From: JANXUC01 sp964619065
Lineage (GTDB): Bacteria > Acidobacteriota > Terriglobia > Terriglobales > Acidobacteriaceae
DNA: 64,000 nt
Direction of reading: 5' to 3'
NCBI GenBank assembly: GCA_964619065.1
Contig: CAZUCC010000006.1
Coordinates: forward strand, 44,829 to 108,828
The position numbers were made by a program, and so were the translations under genes. Position 1 is the first letter of the stretch. Every line of letters begins with the position of its first letter. The notes beneath the pieces are model-generated. The model worked only from the letters and a program-made list of their open reading frames with translations, did no database searches and was not told the origin of the DNA. Shown here one piece after another: positions 1 to 8,113 of the stretch.

Positions 1-401
1 TGGGCACTCAGGTCAAGGTTGAGATCAACGTCGAAGGGCAACTCAGGCGCTTGACCGTACCGGTGGAAATGAATCTTTTGCGTATCGGTCAGGAAGCGGT
101 CACCAATGCGATCAAGCATGCCCACGCGCAGCGCATCACACTGGACTTGCGGTATGATCCCGAAACCGTTTGTCTTCGAGTGAGCGACGATGGCCGTGGC
201 TTTTCGGCAAGCGAGATTGCCTTGTCGGGAAATGGCCATTTCGGATTGCTGGATATGCGCGAGCGAGCGCAGTCTCTCGGGTGTGAGCTGCGAGTGAAGA
301 GCGAACCCGGTGGCGGTACCTGTATCGAAGTGCATGTTGCTGCCAACGTGAAAGAGCCACTGAATGCAGACATCCAAGCCCATACGTATTCTGGTAGTTG
401 A
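1..401 (+). CDS. Sensor histidine kinase, C-terminal part (NarL-type partner), 5' truncated
   Basis: The reading frame is open at the left edge, so only the last ~130 residues are present. They form the HATPase_c domain: an N-box (GQEAVTNAIKHA, where the family has E-x-x-x-N), a G1 box (DDGRGF) and a G2-like segment (GHFGLLDMRERA) before the final strand (GGGTCIEVHV). GLxxMRERA is typical of HisKA_3 kinases such as NarX, DesK and UhpB. The HisKA_3 dimerisation/phosphoacceptor region must lie outside the window. The downstream response regulator starts inside the last 38 bases, so the two are translationally coupled and almost certainly cognate. The signal sensed cannot be deduced. Confidence 0.9.
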   Translation, partial: GTQVKVEINVEGQLRRLTVPVEMNLLRIGQEAVTNAIKHAHAQRITLDLRYDPETVCLRVSDDGRGFSASEIALSGNGHFGLLDMRERAQSLGCELRVKSEPGGGTCIEVHVAANVKEPLNADIQAHTYSGS

Positions 402-996
402 CGACCACTTCATGGTTCGTATGGGCCTCGTTGCCTCGCTGAATGTCGAGCCGGACATGGAAGTGGTTGCCGAAGTGGGCAGCGGCGAAAGTGCAGTGGA
501 GGTTTATCGCAAACATGCCCCGCTTCTGGTGATCATGGATGTCCGTCTACCCGGCATGAGTGGCACCGAAGCCACGGCCGCAATCCTGCGCGAGTTTCCC
601 GAAGCGCGAGTCCTGATGTTGTCGACACATTCCGGAGAAGAAGAAATTTACCGCGCACTCCAGGCTGGAGCGCGGGGTTACGTTTTAAAAAGCGTTATGA
701 GGGAAGAGTTGCTGCACGCCATCCGCGAAGTTCATGAGGGACGCCGGTACTTGGACCCGGTTGTGGAGCCGCTTTTGGCCCAGCGCGAAGGGCATCGCTC
801 TTTGACCAGCCGGGAGTTGGAAGTACTACGGCTGGTGGCAAAGGGATTGGGCAACAAGGAAATTGCCGCCGCTTTGAACATTGCCGAAGTAACGGTCAAG
901 CTGCATGTCAGCCATGTGTTCGAGAAGCTCGACGTGAAGGACCGAACTGAAGCGGCTACTGCTGCGCTGCAACGCGGCATCATCACACTCGACTAG
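364..996 (+). CDS. NarL/FixJ-family response regulator
   Basis: This 210-residue protein has the standard two-domain layout. Receiver residues ~8-125 carry the acidic pair DD at 13-14, phosphoacceptor Asp59 (VIMDVRLPG), Ser87/Thr88 and Lys109 (YVLKS). A LuxR-type helix-turn-helix occupies ~145-205 (LTSRELEVLRLVAKGLGNKEIA, then TVKLHVSHVFEKL). It would be phosphorylated by the kinase whose 3' end overlaps it and would then bind DNA as a dimer. The next gene downstream is a TonB-dependent receptor 285 bp away; that intergenic stretch contains a tandem 12-bp repeat that could be a binding site. Targets are not deducible. Confidence 0.95.
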   Translation: MQTSKPIRILVVDDHFMVRMGLVASLNVEPDMEVVAEVGSGESAVEVYRKHAPLLVIMDVRLPGMSGTEATAAILREFPEARVLMLSTHSGEEEIYRALQAGARGYVLKSVMREELLHAIREVHEGRRYLDPVVEPLLAQREGHRSLTSRELEVLRLVAKGLGNKEIAAALNIAEVTVKLHVSHVFEKLDVKDRTEAATAALQRGIITLD

Positions 997-1048
997 CGGC
1001 TGGATTCTCCATCGCGCCCGATCCAACTCCAGCTATGAAATCTAGTAG

Positions 1049-1072
1049 GGAATTCTGTATGGAATTCCGTAT
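1049..1072. repeat. Tandem 12-bp direct repeat upstream of the TonB receptor gene
   Basis: Two adjacent copies, GGAATTCTGTAT and GGAATTCCGTAT, differ at one base. They lie about 50 bp after the response-regulator stop and 209 bp before the receptor start. A one-helical-turn repeat could be a regulator-binding site. Function is inferred only from position. Confidence 0.35.
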
Positions 1073-1280
1073 CTTGAGTGCCATTCAAAAATCGCTAGCT
1101 ATACGGAAGTATTATAGGAATCTCTCTTTGTCGCATGGTAACTTTCATCGATTCACTTTCGTAAACTCCAGCGCTGTCAGGGAAATGGTTTTCAGATCAC
1201 GGCTTGAATTTCAAGCGAAGCGCTGACGCCGAGTTTAAACGTTTAACGACGAAATCCGTCGAGTGAATCCAGGAGAGACT

Positions 1281-4200
1281 ATGGGCTTGCCAAGTTCTGC
1301 GCGCAGATGTCTGGCCATCACGTTGTTCATCGCCCTATCCGCAGTAGGAGCCGTCGCACAATCTGACCAGGGCTCGCTCTCTGGCAGCGTCCTGGATAGC
1401 ACCGGGGCTCTAGTTCCCAACGCGGAAATCACCTTGACTGGCGCGGGCACTGGAGTTGTGCACAAGACAACAGCCAGCTCCAGCGGAACATATCATTTTC
1501 CCTATCTGCAAGTGGGAATTTACAACGTGACCGTGACTGCCACTGGCTTTAAGACGGCCGAACAGACAGGAGTTCAGATCCAAGTCAACACGACAGCAGC
1601 TCTAGACATCACGCTCCAGCCGGGCGAGGCCTCGACAACCGTAACGGTGGTGGCTGATGCTCCCGCCCTTCAGACGGAAAGCTCAGACGTCGGCACAGTT
1701 GTGGGCACAAGGCAGATAGAAGAATTGCCCTTAGCCTTGGCTGCCACCGGGCAGAGCCATTTGCGGTCGGCAGAATCGTTTGTGTTTCTAACCCCAGGAA
1801 CTGCTGGTCCAGGAACCGACGACTCCAGCGGAATCTTCGAGTCGAAGTTATCGGGCGGACAGAATTTCAGCACAGAGGTGCTTCTCGATGGCGCAAGTAT
1901 TGTGCATGCTGAGCTAGGCTCCACATTTGATGAAAATGCGCCTTCGGTTGAAGCTCTGAGCGAGTTCAAGGTAACGACCTCAACCATCCCAGCTGAGTTC
2001 GGACGAACTTCGGGTGGCGTCGAGAGCTTCTCCACTAAATCTGGCGGAAATACTTTCCATGGAACAGGATTTTTCTTTTTCCGCAACGACAAGTGGAATG
2101 CGAATTCATGGCGGAACAATTTTGTTGGTGCGCCCAAGCCGAGAGATCATCAAAAGGACTACGGCGGTAGCTTAGGCGGCCCTGTCTGGATTCCCAAGCT
2201 TTACGATGGGCGCAATAAGACATTCTTTTTCTTTTCGTGGGAGCAGTATCGAAACAACCAGGGAGCTTCATCGCTGACAACTTTGCCTACGGACGCAGAG
2301 CGAACCGGTGATTTTTCCGCACTGCTTGGTCCTAGTACTGGCCTAATTAATCCATGTGACCCCTTTGACCCCGTTAAAAAGGGTCAGATCTACGATCCCT
2401 CAACAACTACAGTTGTTGGCGGTCAGAAGTGCCGCCTTCCAATTGCAGGAAATATCATCACAACTCCTTTGAGCGCGGTCGCGCAGAATGTTCTGAGCTT
2501 TCTGAAAGTTCGTCCGAACATTACGCCGGACTCGCAAGGCAGAAACTTCATCTTCAATTCCAATATTCCGATTTTTGATACCACGACGTCGTTTAGAATC
2601 GACCACAACTTGGGCGAGAACAATAAATTCTTTTTCTCGTACAGCAGCCGCGATCAGGAACAGATCAATGGCACTCCGTCGCTTCCTGCGCCACTGGATC
2701 CCAACTTTTTCAAGTCGCGTTTCTCTCACTATGTCCGCTTCGGATGGGACGACACGTTAAGTCCGACTCTCCTGAACCACTTCAACGTGGGTTTTAACCG
2801 CTTGAATGATCCGAGTCGTGGAGTCAGTCGCACGGGACAAGACTGGGAAAAGACGCTTGGTATCTCGGGTGCAAGTGGTGTGTATTTTCCGGTGATGCAG
2901 TTTTTTGGTAGCCCCCTCAACATTGGATATCAGTCGGTCGGTGGCGGTAATGCAGATATTGCCATTCCCAACAGCTTACTCGTTGCCGACAGCGTTTCCT
3001 GGGCCAAGGGCCGCCACTCACTACGTTTCGGGTTTGAGTGGCGCCATTCACAGTTCTCCAGATTTAACAATGCCAACACTTCACCTACCTATACGTTCGA
3101 ACCCTTCCAGACGTCCTTTACACCCAACGACAATCAGACTGGCGATCCATTCGCGAGTTTCTTGCTGGGTCTTCCCAACGAGGAAACTCTGAGCATTTCT
3201 TCCCTCATTCCCCGGTGGAACCAGAATTATTACGCCGCATATGTACAGGACGATTTCAAGATGCGTAGAGATCTAACGGTCAACCTCGGCCTTCGCTACG
3301 ATGTCGATACGCCACGGCATGAGGCTCATGGAGCGCAGTCCGTACTCGACCTCTCCGCACAAAACTGCGGTAACAGCGCTGTCCCAATCTCACCTTGTGT
3401 GCCTGGCGCGCTTGTTTACGGGCCAAATGCCACGGGTGCAAAGACCTATTTCAAAGATTTTGGTCCTCGAATCGGATTCGCCTACTCCCCTGGGATATGG
3501 TCCAACAAGACGGTACTTCGGGGCGGGTTTGGCATCTTCTATACGGCGCTAAGCTATTCTGATTTTGGAGATGCGCTTACCAGCGGGACGAAAGCAACTC
3601 CCGATTTTAAGTCTCTGGACAGCTTCACACCGGTACAGGCACTGGATCAGGGTTTTCCGAGCTTCACACCCCCATCGAATGCACAGGATCCGGCACTTCT
3701 GAATGGTGGGAACGGGGGAAATCCATTTTATGTGGGTAGCGATTATGGCCGCCCAGGCATGGTTCAGAATTGGAGTCTTGAAATTCAACACCAATTTCTT
3801 CCCGATCTAATCCTTAGCGTGGGCTACATCGGACAACATTCAACCCGCTTGCATTCGCTTCTTGTGCAGGAGAATAGCCTGAATCCCAAGTACTTCCCCT
3901 TAGGAACAAAACTGAATGATTGCATCGACCCGACTAATGTTAACTGTGCCCCAGGTCTGGCGACTCTAGCCACTCTGGGTGTCACCGTTCCCAGTTGGTT
4001 CCTGCCCTTGTATGGGCCTGGAGTACAGGTCGGCCAGTTGCTGAGGCCGTTCCCTCAGTACAAGAGCATAGACACCGCTTCCAATCTGGAGAATAAGGGA
4101 CAGTCGACCTACAACGCGCTGCAGGCGAAATTGGAGCGACGTTTCCGCAATGGGATCAATCTCTTGGCTTCTTACACATATTCGAAGACATTGACGGATG

Positions 4201-4958
4201 CCGACACTTCGTTTCCGTTCTTCACGGGAGGCAACTCCGGAGTTTTCGGGGCTCAGAACCCTAACAACTTGAAGGCTGAAAAGAGTGTGAGTTTTCAGGA
4301 TATTGGACATGCATTCGTATTGAGCTACCTCTATGAGCTTCCTGTAGGCCCTGGCAAGAAGTACCTCAATCACGGTGTTGCGAGCAAAGTGTTGGGAGGG
4401 TGGGAAATCAGTGCTGTGCATCGATACCAAAGCGGGACTCCTGTGTTTTTCAACGAATTCGCTAATTCTGCCCCCTTTACTGAAAACAATTTCCGCTTTA
4501 GTCAAATCCCTGGGGTACCTCTGCTGAGCCCCAATGCGTCGCACTTCAATCCTTTTGGCACCGACAGTGGCTGCACAGAGAATCCTGACGGTACATTTCA
4601 TTCAAATAGCGGCAATAATTATTTCAACTGCGCTGCGTTCCTTGATCCGAATGCGGCAAGTCTAGTTGCCGCGCGTGGATACGTTTTTGGGAATCTGCCT
4701 CAAACTGTGAGCGGTTTGCGGAATCCGGGTTACGTCAATGAGGATTTTTCGATTATCAAGAGTACTAAGCTCTTTGAGACGCACACTTTGACCTTCAAGG
4801 TGGATATTCCCAACGCGTTTAACCGTCACGTATTTGGTCGACGAGACGGCATTCTGACGGACAGTACGTTCGGTGTTCCTGGCAATGCGAACTTTGCAAG
4901 CCGTTCAGTGTTGAATTCAGCGAGGAATATTCAGTTGAATTTGCGTTACCAGTTCTGA
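1281..4958 (+). CDS. TonB-dependent receptor with N-terminal carboxypeptidase-regulatory-like domain (Oar-like)
   Basis: This is a 1225-residue outer-membrane protein. I take the ATG at 1281, preceded by AGGAGA, over an in-frame GTG 18 bases upstream; it begins a clear signal peptide (LAITLFIALSAVGAVAQS). A carboxypeptidase-regulatory/Cna-B-like beta-sandwich follows (GSLSGSVLDSTGALVPNAEI to about residue 95), then a plug-like region (VVGTRQIEELPLA, later GGQNFSTEVLLDG) and a long beta-barrel rich in aromatic and Asn residues. The chain ends in the aromatic terminal strand LNLRYQF, the usual BamA-recognised end. Such receptors are abundant in Acidobacteria and are generally assigned to uptake of oligosaccharides, peptides or other large substrates; the substrate here is unknown. 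A terminator follows the stop. Confidence 0.93.
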   Translation: MGLPSSARRCLAITLFIALSAVGAVAQSDQGSLSGSVLDSTGALVPNAEITLTGAGTGVVHKTTASSSGTYHFPYLQVGIYNVTVTATGFKTAEQTGVQIQVNTTAALDITLQPGEASTTVTVVADAPALQTESSDVGTVVGTRQIEELPLALAATGQSHLRSAESFVFLTPGTAGPGTDDSSGIFESKLSGGQNFSTEVLLDGASIVHAELGSTFDENAPSVEALSEFKVTTSTIPAEFGRTSGGVESFSTKSGGNTFHGTGFFFFRNDKWNANSWRNNFVGAPKPRDHQKDYGGSLGGPVWIPKLYDGRNKTFFFFSWEQYRNNQGASSLTTLPTDAERTGDFSALLGPSTGLINPCDPFDPVKKGQIYDPSTTTVVGGQKCRLPIAGNIITTPLSAVAQNVLSFLKVRPNITPDSQGRNFIFNSNIPIFDTTTSFRIDHNLGENNKFFFSYSSRDQEQINGTPSLPAPLDPNFFKSRFSHYVRFGWDDTLSPTLLNHFNVGFNRLNDPSRGVSRTGQDWEKTLGISGASGVYFPVMQFFGSPLNIGYQSVGGGNADIAIPNSLLVADSVSWAKGRHSLRFGFEWRHSQFSRFNNANTSPTYTFEPFQTSFTPNDNQTGDPFASFLLGLPNEETLSISSLIPRWNQNYYAAYVQDDFKMRRDLTVNLGLRYDVDTPRHEAHGAQSVLDLSAQNCGNSAVPISPCVPGALVYGPNATGAKTYFKDFGPRIGFAYSPGIWSNKTVLRGGFGIFYTALSYSDFGDALTSGTKATPDFKSLDSFTPVQALDQGFPSFTPPSNAQDPALLNGGNGGNPFYVGSDYGRPGMVQNWSLEIQHQFLPDLILSVGYIGQHSTRLHSLLVQENSLNPKYFPLGTKLNDCIDPTNVNCAPGLATLATLGVTVPSWFLPLYGPGVQVGQLLRPFPQYKSIDTASNLENKGQSTYNALQAKLERRFRNGINLLASYTYSKTLTDADTSFPFFTGGNSGVFGAQNPNNLKAEKSVSFQDIGHAFVLSYLYELPVGPGKKYLNHGVASKVLGGWEISAVHRYQSGTPVFFNEFANSAPFTENNFRFSQIPGVPLLSPNASHFNPFGTDSGCTENPDGTFHSNSGNNYFNCAAFLDPNAASLVAARGYVFGNLPQTVSGLRNPGYVNEDFSIIKSTKLFETHTLTFKVDIPNAFNRHVFGRRDGILTDSTFGVPGNANFASRSVLNSARNIQLNLRYQF

Positions 4959-4983
4959 GGAACTCGCTCTGATAGTTTTCAAG

Positions 4984-5017
4984 CCCTCCTGTGATCTGCC
5001 CCGCAGGAGGGTTTTTT
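4984..5017 (+). terminator. Rho-independent terminator after the TonB receptor gene
   Basis: An 8-bp perfect stem (CCCTCCTG at 4984-4991 with CAGGAGGG at 5004-5011) closes a 12-nt loop and is followed directly by six T residues. It begins 25 bases after the receptor stop, separating that gene from the following TPR/CRTAC1 operon. Confidence 0.85.
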
Positions 5018-5092
5018 GCGAACATTCGCGTGTCACTGTAGTCAGGTATAGACTGTGATTCTGAAAATATCTGCTACAAGGCTCATGCTCCA

Positions 5093-6334
5093 ATGTTGAA
5101 CTGTTCGATCCCGCAGCTGAGATTCAGCACCATACGGTCTACCACGTTTGCATCCGTATTCCTCGTATGCGTGTGTGGTACGGCATTGCAGCTTTGCGCT
5201 CAAGCCGTTCCGGAGGTGAGCGAACAGTTCCGGCAGGCATCAGAAGCCATGCGAGCAGGGAATCTGGACGATGCTGTCGCAGGATTTTCGTCTGTCGTGA
5301 AGCAGATTCCGACCTTTGCGGAGGCCCATTTTGACCTCGGGCTCGCCTACGAAGAACTGGGCAAACACAATGAGGCCATTGTCAGCTTCGAAAAAGCGCT
5401 GGCTTTGAAGCCCAGGCTTCATGGGGCAAATCTTTTTCTCGGCGTGGCACACTACAAACTAAACCAGCTCGACGCTGCGCTTGTGAGCATAAAGAAGGAG
5501 GGCGCAGCCTATCCCAAGGACGCTGGGGCATGGATGTGGCTGGGAGTCGTCGATTTAGCCAAGGATCGCCCAGAGGACGCCGCCGTCGCTCTAGATAAAG
5601 CTGCGACACTCGCGCCGAATGATGTCGATATTCTTTACCATCGGGGTCAGGCACATTTGCTGGTTTCGAAGAACAGCTATGCAAGAATGTTTGCTGCCGA
5701 TCCGAAATCGTGGCGAATCCACCAAGTTCTGGCGCAAGCCAATGTGGAAGCTGACCATCACACAGAAGCGATTGCCGAGTACCAAGAGGCCATCAAACTG
5801 GCACCAACACAACCAGGGCTGCATGAGGAACTTGGCTCGGAATACCGAAACGCACGAATGCCGCAGGAAGCTACGGCCGCTTTCGAACGCGAGTTAGTGA
5901 TCGATCCTCACAATGCGCTTGCCAAGTATAAGCTGGGGGTTCTTGCCGTGGAGCGAGGGGACGGAGCCCAAGCCAAAAAGTTTATCGAGACGGCACTTCG
6001 CGAAAAGTCTGATCTCCATCATGTGGACTATATTTTGGGACGAGCAGAAATGCAGCTTGGCAACGACAGCGTTGCCATGGATTTTCTGAAGCGCGCAACT
6101 GCGAGTGAGACTGATCCTGAGTTCCTGCAGCAATCATGGTATCAATTGGGTATCGTCTACCGCAGGCTGCATCGTATGACGGAGGCACAGCAGGCCATGG
6201 TCACATTCCAGAAGCTTAAAGATGAGGAAGCGGAGGCTTCTCAGAAAAGACTGAAGAAGTTCGAAGTCCACAAGAATGAGGATGCCGTTCAGCCGTCGAC
6301 TGCGGAGCCGGAACCGAATCCAAGTCAGAACTAA
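5093..6334 (+). CDS. Secreted tetratricopeptide-repeat protein
   Basis: This 413-residue protein has an N-terminal signal sequence (hydrophobic stretch ~residues 20-36 ending LQLCAQA). TPR units then cover most of residues 40-380, with the usual G/Y/A spacing (AHFDLGLAYEELGKHNEAIVSFEKALALKP, split here across helices A and B). The C-terminal ~35 residues are charged and Pro/Glu-rich. TPR arrays are protein-interaction scaffolds; here the location is probably periplasmic. It is the first gene of a unit with two CRTAC1 proteins (51-bp gap to the next), so it may assemble with them. No enzymatic motif is visible. Confidence 0.88.
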   Translation: MLNCSIPQLRFSTIRSTTFASVFLVCVCGTALQLCAQAVPEVSEQFRQASEAMRAGNLDDAVAGFSSVVKQIPTFAEAHFDLGLAYEELGKHNEAIVSFEKALALKPRLHGANLFLGVAHYKLNQLDAALVSIKKEGAAYPKDAGAWMWLGVVDLAKDRPEDAAVALDKAATLAPNDVDILYHRGQAHLLVSKNSYARMFAADPKSWRIHQVLAQANVEADHHTEAIAEYQEAIKLAPTQPGLHEELGSEYRNARMPQEATAAFERELVIDPHNALAKYKLGVLAVERGDGAQAKKFIETALREKSDLHHVDYILGRAEMQLGNDSVAMDFLKRATASETDPEFLQQSWYQLGIVYRRLHRMTEAQQAMVTFQKLKDEEAEASQKRLKKFEVHKNEDAVQPSTAEPEPNPSQN

Positions 6335-6385
6335 GCACTACGCCCCAGACCAATCTCCGAGGACTCTCTGCGAATCTCGACTCGA

Positions 6386-8113
6386 ATGTTACCCATCATT
6401 TTTTTTCTGGTGGCAATGCTGGTTCAGATGGCAGCAGGGCAACAAGGAACTGCTCCGCCCAATCCAGCACCGGGAACCAATGCAGGTCGATTCGTTGACG
6501 TTACGGCTGCCAAAAGCCTGAATTTCCGCTATTTGTCCTCACACACATCGCGGAAATACCTTCTGGAGACCATGGGGCCCGGTGTGGCTCTATTCGACTA
6601 CGACAACGACCGTCGCCTGGACATCTTTCTGGTGAACGGCGCCCCCCTCGTCGACCCGACACCGAAAGGCACGATTCCGCAGAAGGCAGGGCCGCAATAC
6701 TGGAATCGTCTTTACCATCAAAAGTCCGATGGAACCTTCGAAGACGTGACTGAAAAGGCGGGTTTGCAAGGGCAGGGCTACGGTATGGGGGTGGCGGTTG
6801 GTGACTACGATAATGATGGGTATGAGGATTTGTACGTCACGGCCTACGGAGGCAACCGGCTCTACCATAATAATAAGGACGGTACGTTTGCCGACGTAAC
6901 GGAGAAGGCTGGCGTGGGAGGAAGCGGGTGGTCCACCAGTGCGGCCTGGATTGATCTCGATGGCGATGGCCTGCTCGATCTCGTGGTTCTTCGCTATCTG
7001 CAATGGGACTTCGACGATGTTTGGTGTGGTGAACACAAAGAGGGATACCGGACGTATTGCCATCCGGACTACTTTAAACCAATTGCCCCGCTGGTTTACC
7101 ACAACGACGGGAATGGCCGCTTCTCGGAAGTTTCTCAGAAGGTCGGGATTTCCAAGCCCGGGAAGGGCCTGGGTCTGGCGATTGCGGACTATGATCGTGA
7201 CGGGCGAATGGACATCTTTGTAGCCAACGATTCCACGCTAGAATTCCTCTACCGCAACCAAGGCAACGGAACCTTCGGAGAGGTGGCGCTGATGAGCAAT
7301 GCCGCGGTGGATGGAGATGGCCGCACGTTCGCCGGCATGGGAGTCGACTTCGCCGACTACGACAACGATGGCCGGCCGGATCTGGTAATTACGGACCTCG
7401 CGAATCAGATGTATGCCTTGTATCAAAATGCCGGAGATGGCAGCTTCAATTACACCAGTTACACCTCCGGCCTCGGCCAGATCACGCGACCGCATTCCGG
7501 CTGGGGAACCCGGTTTCTGGACTACGACAATGATGGGTGGAAGGATCTGCTCATTGCGCAGGGGCATGACCTTGATACGATTCAGTTGACTTCCCCGAAC
7601 CTGCGCTATCGGGAACCGATGCTCCTGGCGCGGAATACGGGTCAGGGTTTTGTCGACATATCTGCGAGCTCGGGCGAGGTATTTCGGCAGACCTGGACGG
7701 CTCGCGGCTTAGCCATCGGTGACATCGACAATGATGGCCGGATGGATGCGGTCGTTACAACCAACGATGGACCCGTCTACATCTTGCATAACGAGACTGC
7801 AACACAGAATCACTGGCTAACACTCCTGCTGGTCGGACATAAGAGTAACCGGGATGCTATCGGGGCGGAAGTCAAGTTAGTGACCACAAAAGGTCTGCAA
7901 CTGATAACGGTAACGACTGGGGGAAGCTACTTGTCCGCCAGCGACAAACGGGTCCACTTCGGTCTGGGATCGGAAAGCGTGGCAAAGTCTATTGAGATTC
8001 GATGGCCCAGTGGTATCGTGCAAACTCTCAAGGACGTAGCTGGAGATCAAATTCTGCAGGTGGATGAGCCTCCTGTAGCCGTGCCAACGACGTCGAAAGA
8101 GGCCGCAAAGTGA
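6386..8113 (+). CDS. CRTAC1-family protein: FG-GAP/VCBS repeats plus ASPIC/UnbV domain (first copy)
   Basis: This 575-residue exported protein has the signal peptide FFLVAMLVQMAAGQQG. Residues ~35-450 contain repeated beta-propeller blades with calcium-binding loops of the DxDxDG type (DYDNDRRLDIFL, DYDNDGYEDLYV, DLDGDGLLDLVV, DYDRDGRMDIFV, DYDNDGWKDLLI, DIDNDGRMDAVV). The last ~100 residues match the ASPIC/UnbV domain (NHWLTLLLVGHKSNRDAIGA, VHFGLG, IEIRWPSG). The family resembles integrin alpha propellers and is common in Acidobacteria; its biochemical role is unknown, with surface adhesion or carbohydrate interaction the usual suggestion. Its stop overlaps the start of a second paralogue. 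Confidence 0.92.
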   Translation: MLPIIFFLVAMLVQMAAGQQGTAPPNPAPGTNAGRFVDVTAAKSLNFRYLSSHTSRKYLLETMGPGVALFDYDNDRRLDIFLVNGAPLVDPTPKGTIPQKAGPQYWNRLYHQKSDGTFEDVTEKAGLQGQGYGMGVAVGDYDNDGYEDLYVTAYGGNRLYHNNKDGTFADVTEKAGVGGSGWSTSAAWIDLDGDGLLDLVVLRYLQWDFDDVWCGEHKEGYRTYCHPDYFKPIAPLVYHNDGNGRFSEVSQKVGISKPGKGLGLAIADYDRDGRMDIFVANDSTLEFLYRNQGNGTFGEVALMSNAAVDGDGRTFAGMGVDFADYDNDGRPDLVITDLANQMYALYQNAGDGSFNYTSYTSGLGQITRPHSGWGTRFLDYDNDGWKDLLIAQGHDLDTIQLTSPNLRYREPMLLARNTGQGFVDISASSGEVFRQTWTARGLAIGDIDNDGRMDAVVTTNDGPVYILHNETATQNHWLTLLLVGHKSNRDAIGAEVKLVTTKGLQLITVTTGGSYLSASDKRVHFGLGSESVAKSIEIRWPSGIVQTLKDVAGDQILQVDEPPVAVPTTSKEAAK

